A stretch of DNA of 64,000 bases from a virus. The notes below the pieces were generated by a model. The model did not search any database, was not told the DNA's origin, and saw only the letters and a list, made by a program, of their open reading frames with translations. A program made the translations under genes and the position numbers. Each line of letters starts with the position of its first letter. The first letter of the stretch is position 1. The stretch lies in the IMG/VR virus record IMGVR_UViG_3300050821_009856, positions 22,248 through 86,247 of that record; one strand, 5' to 3'. Shown piece after piece: positions 17,323 to 23,754 of this stretch.

Positions 17323-17942
17323 CCACCTGGTTTACCTCGGACCTTCATTTCAACCACGTCAACATCATGCTGCCGTCGTACACGCGGCGGGAAGAGACGT
17401 TCCCAGACCTTCAGGCCATGAACGAGGGGCTGGTTCAGCGCTGGAACGAACGGGTCAAGCCAGATGACGACGTGTACCTCATTGGCGACTTGGCGATGGG
17501 GAAGAAGGCTGAGGCCTTGCCCTACCTGAATCGCCTCGTCGGCCACAAGCACCTCATCTTCGGAAACCACGACTACAAAGACCACAAGTGCACCGCCGTG
17601 CACCCGGCCATCCTTCAGGCCTATAAGGAGGGGGTGCTTGAGACCACCGTAGAGAGCCTACCGGTTCTTGAGAATGGGAAGCGACTCTTCCTCCACCATG
17701 AGCCCTGCTCGGTGCCAGAGACCTTCGACTATGTATTCTGCGGCCATGTTCACGAGTCGTTCACCCGCGCTCGTTGGGATGCCGAGAGGCTGAACACCGA
17801 GACGGGCAAGCCCGGTGTTGCGGTCGCGGATCCAGATGGCAATATCATCAACGTCGGTGTGGACGTGAGCGACTACAAGCCGATGACGCTTGAAGAGCTT
17901 CTGGCTCGGCCTTTCTACGAGGGGCCGAAGCACAGGATCTAG
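17319..17942 (+). CDS. Calcineurin-like metallophosphoesterase
   Basis: All family motifs are present in order in 207 residues: SDLHFNH, GDLAMG, GNHD, LHHE and GHVHE. These ligate the two metals. Short phage members of this type act as phosphodiesterases or nucleotide phosphatases. The gene overlaps the patatin stop by 4 nt and ends 8 nt before a tRNA gene, closing the cassette that starts at 13171. Confidence 0.88.
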   Translation: MTTWFTSDLHFNHVNIMLPSYTRREETFPDLQAMNEGLVQRWNERVKPDDDVYLIGDLAMGKKAEALPYLNRLVGHKHLIFGNHDYKDHKCTAVHPAILQAYKEGVLETTVESLPVLENGKRLFLHHEPCSVPETFDYVFCGHVHESFTRARWDAERLNTETGKPGVAVADPDGNIINVGVDVSDYKPMTLEELLARPFYEGPKHRI

Positions 17943-17950
17943 AATGTTAT

Positions 17951-18024
17951 TCCAGGGTGCCAGAGTCTGGTAATGGGCGTGACTGTTAATCACGAAGCCG
18001 GTGGTTCGAATCCACCCCCTGGAG
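17951..18024 (+). tRNA. tRNA-Asn (anticodon GTT)
   Basis: A complete cloverleaf can be drawn. The acceptor stem TCCAGGG (17951-17957) pairs with CCCTGGA (18017-18023), and the discriminator is G. The anticodon stem CGTGA/TCACG has loop CTGTTAA, giving anticodon GTT. The T arm is GGTGG/CCACC with loop TTCGAAT. CCA is not encoded. TAGAAT at 17940-17945 could be its -10. The next ORF is open from inside this tRNA. Confidence 0.93.
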
Positions 18025-18446
18025 TTGTAAGGGATAATCCTAAGGCGGTTGGCGAGCGGTCAGAAGCAGCCATTCTGGCTGAACTTTTATTTCGTGGTTA
18101 CACCGTATTGACCCCATTTGGGGATAACCAACGATACGACTTGGTCGTCGACTTGAGGACGAAGTTCCTTAAAATCCAATGTAAGACCGGTAGGATTAAG
18201 GCGGGGGCAATCATATTCCCCACCTCTTCGTCTCAGGCTCATCGTGGCAAGGGGCGCCAGAGTTATCGAGGACAGATCGATCTCTTTGCTGTTTATTGTC
18301 CAGAAAATCGCCGGGTATACGTGGTTCCCGTAGACGATGTCGGCACTTGCGAGGGATCACTTCGAATCGAGGCTACAAAGAATAATCAGACGATCGGATG
18401 TCGAATGGCCGCTGACTATGATCTGCAGTCGCTGGTGTTAGTCTAA
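17973..18446 (+). CDS. PD-(D/E)XK homing-type endonuclease (I-Ssp6803I-like)
   Basis: After the tRNA the frame encodes the pattern of group I intron PD-(D/E)XK endonucleases: GERSEAAILAELL, PFGDNQRYDLVVD and IQCKTG. The last has Q-x-K in place of E-x-K, as in I-Ssp6803I. The size (about 140 residues after the tRNA) fits. The only canonical in-frame starts upstream of these motifs are ATG 17973 and GTG 17979, both inside the tRNA; between the tRNA and the motifs there is no ATG, GTG or TTG. The true start is therefore unsettled. The gene is visibly AT-richer than its neighbours, which suggests recent transfer. Confidence 0.7.
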   Translation: MGVTVNHEAGGSNPPPGVVRDNPKAVGERSEAAILAELLFRGYTVLTPFGDNQRYDLVVDLRTKFLKIQCKTGRIKAGAIIFPTSSSQAHRGKGRQSYRGQIDLFAVYCPENRRVYVVPVDDVGTCEGSLRIEATKNNQTIGCRMAADYDLQSLVLV

Positions 18447-19096
18447 TGCCAGCAACACTTCACACCGAGGCGATGGCTTGGCTTAGATACGGCAAGCACA
18501 TGCCACTTGTCTGCACCGAGGCGGGCTACTGGAGTGCGGATGTCCTTGGCATCGATGACACCAAATGTGTGGAAGTAGAAATCAAAAAGAGCATAGCAGA
18601 TCTCCGAGCCGACTTCAGGCGGAAAACAAGGAAGCACGAGACATACGCTAACCTGAAAGCCGACGGTCGAGCCATTTGGTCGCCGAACTACTTCTGGATC
18701 TTCGTGCCTGCCAGTATTGGTCGTCAGGCTCTTACTGTCTTGGACGAACTCGACGCCAAGCACGCTGGCCTTGCCGTCTTGGAGGCAGAGACGACGCGTC
18801 CAGGCCACGCCGGTCGCTGGGTGACCATCCTCCGGCGAGCGCCGCGGCTGCACGGCAACAAGCCCCATCCCAAGCTTGTTCGGGCGATCCAGCTTCGAAT
18901 GGGCTCAGAACTGACGACGCTACGGTTGAACCTGGAGCTGCTCAAGCATGCCAAGCCAGAACAAGTAGACGCTATCGTCCAGAGTGCGTTGGAGATCTCG
19001 AAGTCATTAGTCGAGACTCAGGACTGGGAGAAAGACAGTGAATGCGGACAAGAAGCTTCTGAGACTGCTGGGCCAAGCCCTGATGCTCCTCGATAG
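18446..19096 (+). CDS. Predicted PD-(D/E)XK-type nuclease-like protein
   Basis: The 216-residue protein has an Asp in WSADVLG about 10 residues before an EVEIKKS segment, then a basic helix (DLRADFRRKTRKH). This D-x(n)-ExK layout resembles restriction-endonuclease-like DNA repair or recycling nucleases. The C-terminal third is helical and charged. The start overlaps the preceding stop (TAATG). The nuclease assignment rests on a short motif and is moderate. Confidence 0.6.
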   Translation: MPATLHTEAMAWLRYGKHMPLVCTEAGYWSADVLGIDDTKCVEVEIKKSIADLRADFRRKTRKHETYANLKADGRAIWSPNYFWIFVPASIGRQALTVLDELDAKHAGLAVLEAETTRPGHAGRWVTILRRAPRLHGNKPHPKLVRAIQLRMGSELTTLRLNLELLKHAKPEQVDAIVQSALEISKSLVETQDWEKDSECGQEASETAGPSPDAPR

Positions 19097-19193
19097 TGTT
19101 AACTCGGCGGCAACTCAATATGAATATGATTTGCTCATCGTGGCTCGGAGGATGGTGGAAGACCGAGTCTACTCTCACGAGACGAATCGATGA
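19038..19193 (+). CDS. Small hypothetical protein (51 aa)
   Basis: A 51-codon frame begins at GTG 19038, with GGAG 7 nt upstream, inside the 3' end of the preceding gene, and ends in an ATGA overlap with the next gene. The product is an amphipathic helical peptide. It is supported by its ribosome site and by the head-to-tail overlap style of this operon. Function unknown. Confidence 0.55.
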   Translation: MNADKKLLRLLGQALMLLDSVNSAATQYEYDLLIVARRMVEDRVYSHETNR

Positions 19194-19429
19194 AGAAGCT
19201 CCAGTTGGCCAAAATGAGCCTGGGCCAGGGCCAGTACCGCGGCAAGGTGAGCCTCGTCAGCGACTCCTGTGAGCCAGGGACCCTGGAGGATCGTCTGTTC
19301 CGACTCGACCTACTGCAAGCCGTTGCCAACGACCCGCAGCTTCAATCCGTAGCCGGCAAGGACTTCCAGACCATGAAGATGTACTTTGCCGGTGGCCAGT
19401 GGCAAATCGACCTGGAGGCGGACCTCTGA
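19190..19429 (+). CDS. Small hypothetical protein
   Basis: This 79-residue basic-to-neutral protein has no recognised motif. Its start overlaps the preceding 51-aa gene by 4 nt, and its stop shares a base with the next ATG. Coupled translation is likely. Confidence 0.6.
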   Translation: MKKLQLAKMSLGQGQYRGKVSLVSDSCEPGTLEDRLFRLDLLQAVANDPQLQSVAGKDFQTMKMYFAGGQWQIDLEADL

Positions 19430-19713
19430 TGTGCCCGATCTGCGCCAAGAAGCCGGCCAGCCGCTCCACTGTTTTCTGTGACGACCACTTGAAAGTCTGG
19501 GTGGGCAGCCCGGAACGGTATGCCGTCGATTGGGCCTCCGAGGACAGCTATGAAGCGGAGCAAGCACAGTTCGTGGATCGGGTGCGGAAAGAGATGGGGC
19601 CAGGCATTTTCGTGGGTTCAGCCCTGACCTTCCTCCCGATTGAAATTGTAGTACCAACCGGTAGCGACAGCCTTCCGGTAACCAGATCAGACTCGGGCCA
19701 AACGAATGTCTGA
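19429..19713 (+). CDS. Small putative zinc-binding protein
   Basis: The ATG at 19429 sits in a TGATG junction and gives 94 residues. The N-terminus has a C-x2-C (CPICAKK), then C and H in VFCDDHL, like a treble-clef or single zinc knuckle. The rest is acidic and has no known motif. Confidence 0.6.
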   Translation: MCPICAKKPASRSTVFCDDHLKVWVGSPERYAVDWASEDSYEAEQAQFVDRVRKEMGPGIFVGSALTFLPIEIVVPTGSDSLPVTRSDSGQTNV

Positions 19714-19978
19714 CCAGCTGTCACCTTTCTCTGGATGCACCCTCAACAAGGCTTGGCTGGACTCCGAGATTCGCCAGGAGGTCGCTGACGCCATCGTCCG
19801 CCTCAATGGCGCGGCTGCTCGATGGGCCAGGGCCACGCCCCAGAACTACTGGGAGGCAGAGCAAGAGTTCCTGAAGTTCTGGATCGACCTGGAGGGTGTC
19901 ATGATTGGCTTCACCGATACCTACGTGCCGCCTGAGCCCCCTAGCCCTGCTCCTTGGCCGCGTCCACTTTCAGCTTGA
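19706..19978 (+). CDS. Small hypothetical protein
   Basis: This 90-residue protein is rich in Trp and Ala in the middle, with a Pro-rich C-terminus. It overlaps the previous gene by 8 nt. It is not recognised. Its end runs into a promoter at 19975. Confidence 0.55.
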   Translation: MSDQLSPFSGCTLNKAWLDSEIRQEVADAIVRLNGAAARWARATPQNYWEAEQEFLKFWIDLEGVMIGFTDTYVPPEPPSPAPWPRPLSA

Positions 19979-20004
19979 CGATCTGCTCTCGGTAGCGCTA
20001 TGTT
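19975..20004 (+). promoter_or_regulatory. Sigma70-like promoter
   Basis: TTGACG (19975-19980) and TATGTT (19999-20004) are spaced by 18 nt. The -10 is preceded by GC, as at other sites here. The following gene starts at 20038, with GGGAG in the leader. Confidence 0.6.
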
Positions 20005-20037
20005 GATGCCGAACGCTTTACCGGGAGAAAAACTCGA

Positions 20038-20361
20038 ATGGATGCTTTGACTGCCGTAGCGATTGCCCTGGCCATTGATCCCGCCGTCGGGGCCTTAGTC
20101 GAGCCTGCTTTTGAGGATGTCGAAGCCCAGGAATTGCTCGACGCCTCGCAGCGTGAGGCCAAGGCCGAGGAGGAACGCCGGAATGCCGCCAAGCGGGCCC
20201 ACCACAAGCAGGTTCGAGCCCGGCGTCGGAAGCAGCAGCGGCGTGAGGCCAAGAGCTTGGGCCACAAGCTCGGCCAGAACTCGCGGAAGTGTAAGTTCTG
20301 CGGCAACAAGCGCCTGACCATCCTGGAGACGAGCTTGCGGTGCCCGGGGAAGCCGTCGTGA
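20038..20361 (+). CDS. Basic zinc-finger-like small protein
   Basis: The 107-residue protein has an acidic N-terminal part, a strongly basic middle (Arg/Lys/Gln-rich, about residues 50-80) and a C-terminal CKFCGN...C knuckle. Nucleic-acid binding is likely from charge and Cys pattern. A GGGAG site precedes the ATG. The stop overlaps the next GTG start. Confidence 0.6.
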   Translation: MDALTAVAIALAIDPAVGALVEPAFEDVEAQELLDASQREAKAEEERRNAAKRAHHKQVRARRRKQQRREAKSLGHKLGQNSRKCKFCGNKRLTILETSLRCPGKPS

Positions 20362-20564
20362 AGTGGCTCTTGCTCCTGCTGGCACTGGCCGGCTGCGACT
20401 ACGAGGGCCGGGCTGTCCGCGACCTCCGCTACTACCGTGACACCCGAACCGGTATGTGCTACGCCGCGGCGTACGTGAACGTCGCCGGTGACGCGTCGGT
20501 CGCCCTGACCTGGGTGCCTTGCGAGAAGGTGCCGACGAGCCTCCTGCAGGACGTCAGCCAATGA
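20358..20564 (+). CDS. Small predicted lipoprotein
   Basis: Starting at GTG 20358 (GTGA overlap), the product opens with KWLLLLLALAGC, a signal peptide ending in a lipobox. The mature protein of about 55 residues contains two further Cys. It should be anchored in the cell envelope. The family is not recognised. Confidence 0.65.
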   Translation: MKWLLLLLALAGCDYEGRAVRDLRYYRDTRTGMCYAAAYVNVAGDASVALTWVPCEKVPTSLLQDVSQ

Positions 20565-21031
20565 AAGTCATCATCATGCGGGGCGGTCCCGGGAGCGGGA
20601 AGAGCACCCTGGCTAGGAAGCTCGCCTCTGAGTTGGAGGCTCAGGGCTACAAGGCTCGGTGCTTCTCTGCCGACTTTTACTTCGAGAAAGCTGGCGTGTA
20701 CCAGTTTGATCGGAACTTGCTCGGGAAGGCCCATGCGGCTTGCCTAAAGGGGTTTGCCCAGGACCTGGTGTTCTGCTACCAATGGCCGAACAAGGACGTC
20801 CTCATTGTAGACAACACGAACACCACTGAGGCCGAGGTTGCCCCGTACGCCCGGTTGGCTCAAGCCTTTGGAGCTGAACTGGAGATCGTTACCGCCGATT
20901 GCGACCAGGCTACCGCCTTCGCCCGGCAGACCCACGGCGTCCCGGAGAAGAACCACAAGTCGATGGCCGAGAGAATGCAGCGATCTCGGCTCCCCAAGGA
21001 GTGGCCGCAGCGGTCGGTGAAGACGTCATGA
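20561..21031 (+). CDS. P-loop kinase (AAA_33-type, polynucleotide-kinase-like)
   Basis: The ATG at 20561 overlaps the previous stop and gives 156 residues. A Walker A motif GGPGSGKST begins at residue 8, and the strand VLIVDNTNTT is a typical Walker B/acceptor segment. Conserved Arg residues lie near the C-terminus (the lid). The family phosphorylates polynucleotide ends or small substrates. Given the RNA-repair genes at 55-64 kb, RNA 5'-end phosphorylation is plausible but inferred. Confidence 0.7.
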   Translation: MKVIIMRGGPGSGKSTLARKLASELEAQGYKARCFSADFYFEKAGVYQFDRNLLGKAHAACLKGFAQDLVFCYQWPNKDVLIVDNTNTTEAEVAPYARLAQAFGAELEIVTADCDQATAFARQTHGVPEKNHKSMAERMQRSRLPKEWPQRSVKTS

Positions 21032-21192
21032 GCTACAGCGGCAGCATCAGACTCTGGAGCCTTGCTGACCAGGTCGTCGGCGCCGCTCGCCGCTTCAAGA
21101 CGGATCAGCGGCGAGCTAATGCTCGGGCCAAGTTCTTGGACACCAAAGAAATCGAACGAGACTCGACGCCGACGTACAAGAAGAAGTCATGA
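21028..21192 (+). CDS. Small basic hypothetical protein (54 aa)
   Basis: An ATG in an ATGA overlap at 21028 opens a frame of 54 codons with a Lys/Arg-rich second half. No motif is recognised. The support is operon-style overlaps at both ends. Confidence 0.5.
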   Translation: MSYSGSIRLWSLADQVVGAARRFKTDQRRANARAKFLDTKEIERDSTPTYKKKS

Positions 21193-21338
21193 GGCCATTC
21201 ACTCGCGGTCAGGCTGCCCTGGAGCTGCTGATTTGGGCGCTCTTCCTTGGCGGCTCAGCCGTCGCGACACCGGCAGTGAACTGGTTGGGGATCCGAGGGG
21301 CTATCGTCTGGATCCAGAGAGAACTGGAGACACCGTGA
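21189..21338 (+). CDS. Small single-span membrane protein (49 aa)
   Basis: The frame of 49 codons starts in an ATGA overlap at 21189. It contains one hydrophobic helix (about residues 10-30, with LELLIWALFLGG). It ends in TGATG with the deformylase start. Function unknown. Confidence 0.5.
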   Translation: MRPFTRGQAALELLIWALFLGGSAVATPAVNWLGIRGAIVWIQRELETP

Positions 21339-21880
21339 TGAAGAAAATCTTACTGTGGCCGAATCCCAAGCTGAAGCTCGTGAGTGTCGGCGTTGACGTC
21401 GAAGAGACCAACCGAGACCCCGAGGCCATCAAGTCTTTGCGGACCCTGGCTGAGGAGATGGCCGGCATCATGGGCACCCACGGTGGCGTCGGTCTGGCCG
21501 CCATTCAGATCGATGTACCCATTCGGGTGCTGACGACCCTCGTGGACGGCATCCCGCGGGTCTTCGTGAATCCGGTCCTGGTCGCCAAGGACGGTGAGAC
21601 CGAGTTGATGCGAGAGGGCTGCCTGTCCGTGCCTGACTACTACGACCGGGTCCGACGTTATCCGACCGTCACGGTGGAGCACAACCAGCTTCTGCCGGAC
21701 AAGCTCATCGGCCGGGAGACCTACAAGGCCCATGGGTTACTGGCCCAGGTGCTGCAGCATGAATTGGAGCACCTTGACGGACGCCTCTTCATTGACTCAC
21801 TGTCTCCCGCGAAACGCCAAAACATTCGGGGAGATCTTCTGAAGAAACGCCTTGCAGGGCTTCTTCGAGACTACCGGTGA
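21338..21880 (+). CDS. def: Peptide deformylase
   Basis: All three deformylase motifs are present: GVGLAAIQ at residues 50-57, EGCLS from residue 93 with the metal-binding Cys, and QHELEHLDG with HExxH at 141-145. The 180-residue enzyme removes the N-formyl group from nascent proteins. I chose the ATG at 21338, which overlaps the preceding stop and gives the usual N-terminus; the frame stays open further upstream. Phage deformylases are known, mostly from marine cyanophages and large phages. Confidence 0.93.
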   Translation: MKKILLWPNPKLKLVSVGVDVEETNRDPEAIKSLRTLAEEMAGIMGTHGGVGLAAIQIDVPIRVLTTLVDGIPRVFVNPVLVAKDGETELMREGCLSVPDYYDRVRRYPTVTVEHNQLLPDKLIGRETYKAHGLLAQVLQHELEHLDGRLFIDSLSPAKRQNIRGDLLKKRLAGLLRDYR

Positions 21881-22329
21881 GCGAGCCACGGTGGTTTGAA
21901 GAGCTTCAAGCAGAGGTCAGCGGCATTCGCATCCGCTGTGGGTACCACGGCCTGGACCGCAGCTGCGTCTACAACAGCAGGATGCAGGTACACTTTCAGC
22001 CCGTGGTTGAGATGCCCGCTTGGGTCACCGAGTACCTGGAAAACATCATAATCCCACTCCATCGAAATTGGCCCGCGACCGACCACATAATGGCTGCCCT
22101 GGCCTGTCAGGTTGCCCAAGAGATGGCGAGACTTGAGCACGCGGGCGCGATTTACAGGACGGATGGTGGTGGCTGGAATGATCCTCGTTGGTCTGGGAAT
22201 CACAAGGACCGATGGGCCAAACCGAATCGTACGGCCGAGCTTGAGCAGAGCCTGAAGCTCGTTGAGGCTCAGCGAGACGCCAATGCCGCCCGCGTTAAAA
22301 ATCTCGAAGCGAGATTCGAGAAGCTATAG
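21877..22329 (+). CDS. Hypothetical protein
   Basis: This 150-residue protein starts at a GTG overlapping the deformylase stop. The C-terminal 40 residues form a probable coiled coil. A segment reading MPAWVTEYLENIIIPLHRNW resembles PAWVDGYIKAVIARNFQ in the next gene, so the two may be distant paralogues. An inverted repeat (TCTCGAA/TTCGAGA, about 22302-22321) lies at its 3' end, just before a TATAGT box. Confidence 0.65.
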   Translation: MSEPRWFEELQAEVSGIRIRCGYHGLDRSCVYNSRMQVHFQPVVEMPAWVTEYLENIIIPLHRNWPATDHIMAALACQVAQEMARLEHAGAIYRTDGGGWNDPRWSGNHKDRWAKPNRTAELEQSLKLVEAQRDANAARVKNLEARFEKL

Positions 22330-22330
22330 T
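22325..22330 (+). promoter_or_regulatory. Candidate -10 element (TATAGT)
   Basis: GCTATAGT overlaps the stop codon of the preceding gene and lies 18 nt before an ATG that has its own AAGGAG site. The same GCTATAGT occurs before the VWA gene at 60287. No clear -35 is seen. Confidence 0.35.
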
Positions 22331-22348
22331 TCTGCCAAGGAGAAGCAC

Positions 22349-22627
22349 ATGCCCAACTACGCCCCTGAAGTGGTGGTTTCGAAGTCCACCGTTGACCCCA
22401 CCAAGATGGACCACGCTTTCAGCGAGAAGGTCCCGGCCTGGGTGGACGGCTACATCAAGGCCGTCATTGCTCGAAACTTCCAGATCAGTCAGGACCTCGA
22501 CAACCGCCAGTTGAACCAGGTCCTTCAGACTGCCACCAAGGAACTGAATCAGGTCCTGGAGAACCTGGTCAACAGCGGCCTCGTGTTCCGGTCTGGCAAT
22601 TCCGACTTCAAGTCTGCTGGCGAATAG
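22349..22627 (+). CDS. Small hypothetical protein
   Basis: The start at 22349 has an AAGGAG site 7 nt upstream and gives 92 residues. A Gln/Asn/Leu-rich C-terminal helix is predicted. It shares a PAWV...Y motif with the gene upstream. No family is recognised. Confidence 0.65.
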   Translation: MPNYAPEVVVSKSTVDPTKMDHAFSEKVPAWVDGYIKAVIARNFQISQDLDNRQLNQVLQTATKELNQVLENLVNSGLVFRSGNSDFKSAGE

Positions 22628-22664
22628 CCGCTATTACCAATCGAACCCAAACCCGAGGAACACA

Positions 22665-23108
22665 ATGCTCAAGTCCATCATCGCAGCCATCATTCTCACT
22701 GGAGCGGTAGCCACTGCGGCGACCGTCACCGTCACCAGCACAAAGGTGACCACCGTCAAGACTACCAAGCAGAAGGCCGTGGACGCTGGAGTGCCTGACG
22801 CTGGCATGTCTGAAGTGGGGGCGAACCGAGCCGCGGTTCGAAAGGATCTGGCGGATCAACTCGACCAGTCTGCCGTACAGATGTCGAGCGACCTCGGTGT
22901 CGATGTCCGGGTCAAGAAGCTCTACTGGGCTGGAGCAGCTCACCCCACCACGGGGTGCATTGCCGTCTTCTCTGTCGGCAAGACCAAGGAGGTCGCCTTC
23001 TTCCTCTACTACAAGGGCGGCGCCTTCAATCGGATCGAAGAGGATTTCGTCACTGAAGATCAGCTTGATGCCGACGGCGTCGAGGTCCCTACCGAGGTTC
23101 AGAAGTAA
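22665..23108 (+). CDS. Secreted or membrane-anchored hypothetical protein
   Basis: The first 20 residues (IIAAIILTGAVATAA) form a signal peptide or anchor. A Thr/Val/Lys-rich stretch and a mixed domain of about 100 residues follow. GAGG lies 7 nt before the ATG, and a GCTATTAC box (22630-22637) lies in the leader region. Function unknown; the location is probably periplasmic. Confidence 0.65.
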   Translation: MLKSIIAAIILTGAVATAATVTVTSTKVTTVKTTKQKAVDAGVPDAGMSEVGANRAAVRKDLADQLDQSAVQMSSDLGVDVRVKKLYWAGAAHPTTGCIAVFSVGKTKEVAFFLYYKGGAFNRIEEDFVTEDQLDADGVEVPTEVQK

Positions 23109-23293
23109 TGAAGACAGTGTACGTAGAACTCATCAAGAACAACAGGGGGCAGATTGTCGATGCTGCCCCCATTCTTCTCGGCAAGGTCGTCCGCGGCGTC
23201 AAGGACGGTGTTGAACGCGGGTACGTCCAGATCATCAATGGCCACGCCGTTCAGTACTTCGACGACTCCGAGATTCGGGTCTTCCACGTATGA
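23108..23293 (+). CDS. Small hypothetical protein
   Basis: This is a 61-residue beta-rich protein with no known motif. Its start overlaps the previous stop by one base, and its end overlaps the PTH2-like gene by 4 nt. Confidence 0.6.
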   Translation: MKTVYVELIKNNRGQIVDAAPILLGKVVRGVKDGVERGYVQIINGHAVQYFDDSEIRVFHV

Positions 23294-23703
23294 ACCCCAA
23301 CACCACCAGGCTGTATGTTGTAGTTCGTAAGGAGCTTGGTGACCGCCAGTTTGTGGCCCACTTTGGCCATGCTGCACGGGAGGCTTTCTTTGCTCCGCCG
23401 GTGACGAATGCTCTGCCTGTAGCTCCGAGCGAGGATGAAGCGATCGTTGTCCTCAGGGCCAGCAAGAAGCAGATGGAAGACCTTAGGGTCAACCTGATTG
23501 CTGCAGGAATTGCCGTGAAGGCTTGCGTTGAGATTCATGGACCGATGGCTGGCAGTACGCCATCCCTTGGATTCGCCATCTCCGAATACCAGCGCTCCGT
23601 AGTGGATCCGCTGGTCAAGGATCTGAAGTCGTGGGAGCCGCCTGCAGCGGCGATTGCCGAAGAGGAGTTTCCTCCAGCTGCGGGCTCGGGTTGTAGAGCT
23701 TGA
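23290..23703 (+). CDS. Peptidyl-tRNA hydrolase type 2 (PTH2)-like protein
   Basis: The 137-residue protein has the PTH2 pattern. An opening strand RLYVVVRKEL is followed by a helix with an AHFGHAAREA block (the usual QCAHA region), a central VVLRASKKQMEDL strand-helix, and a GSTPSLGFAI end block. The family recycles peptidyl-tRNA released from stalled ribosomes. The Pro/Ala-rich tail after about residue 110 is extra. It is the last gene of the left + strand block, ending 52 nt before the stop of the convergent tailspike gene. Confidence 0.65.
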   Translation: MNPNTTRLYVVVRKELGDRQFVAHFGHAAREAFFAPPVTNALPVAPSEDEAIVVLRASKKQMEDLRVNLIAAGIAVKACVEIHGPMAGSTPSLGFAISEYQRSVVDPLVKDLKSWEPPAAAIAEEEFPPAAGSGCRA

Positions 23704-23754
23704 GCGGCTCCTTGAATACGAGAAGGATCGCTATATCGACGATTGTATCGACGA

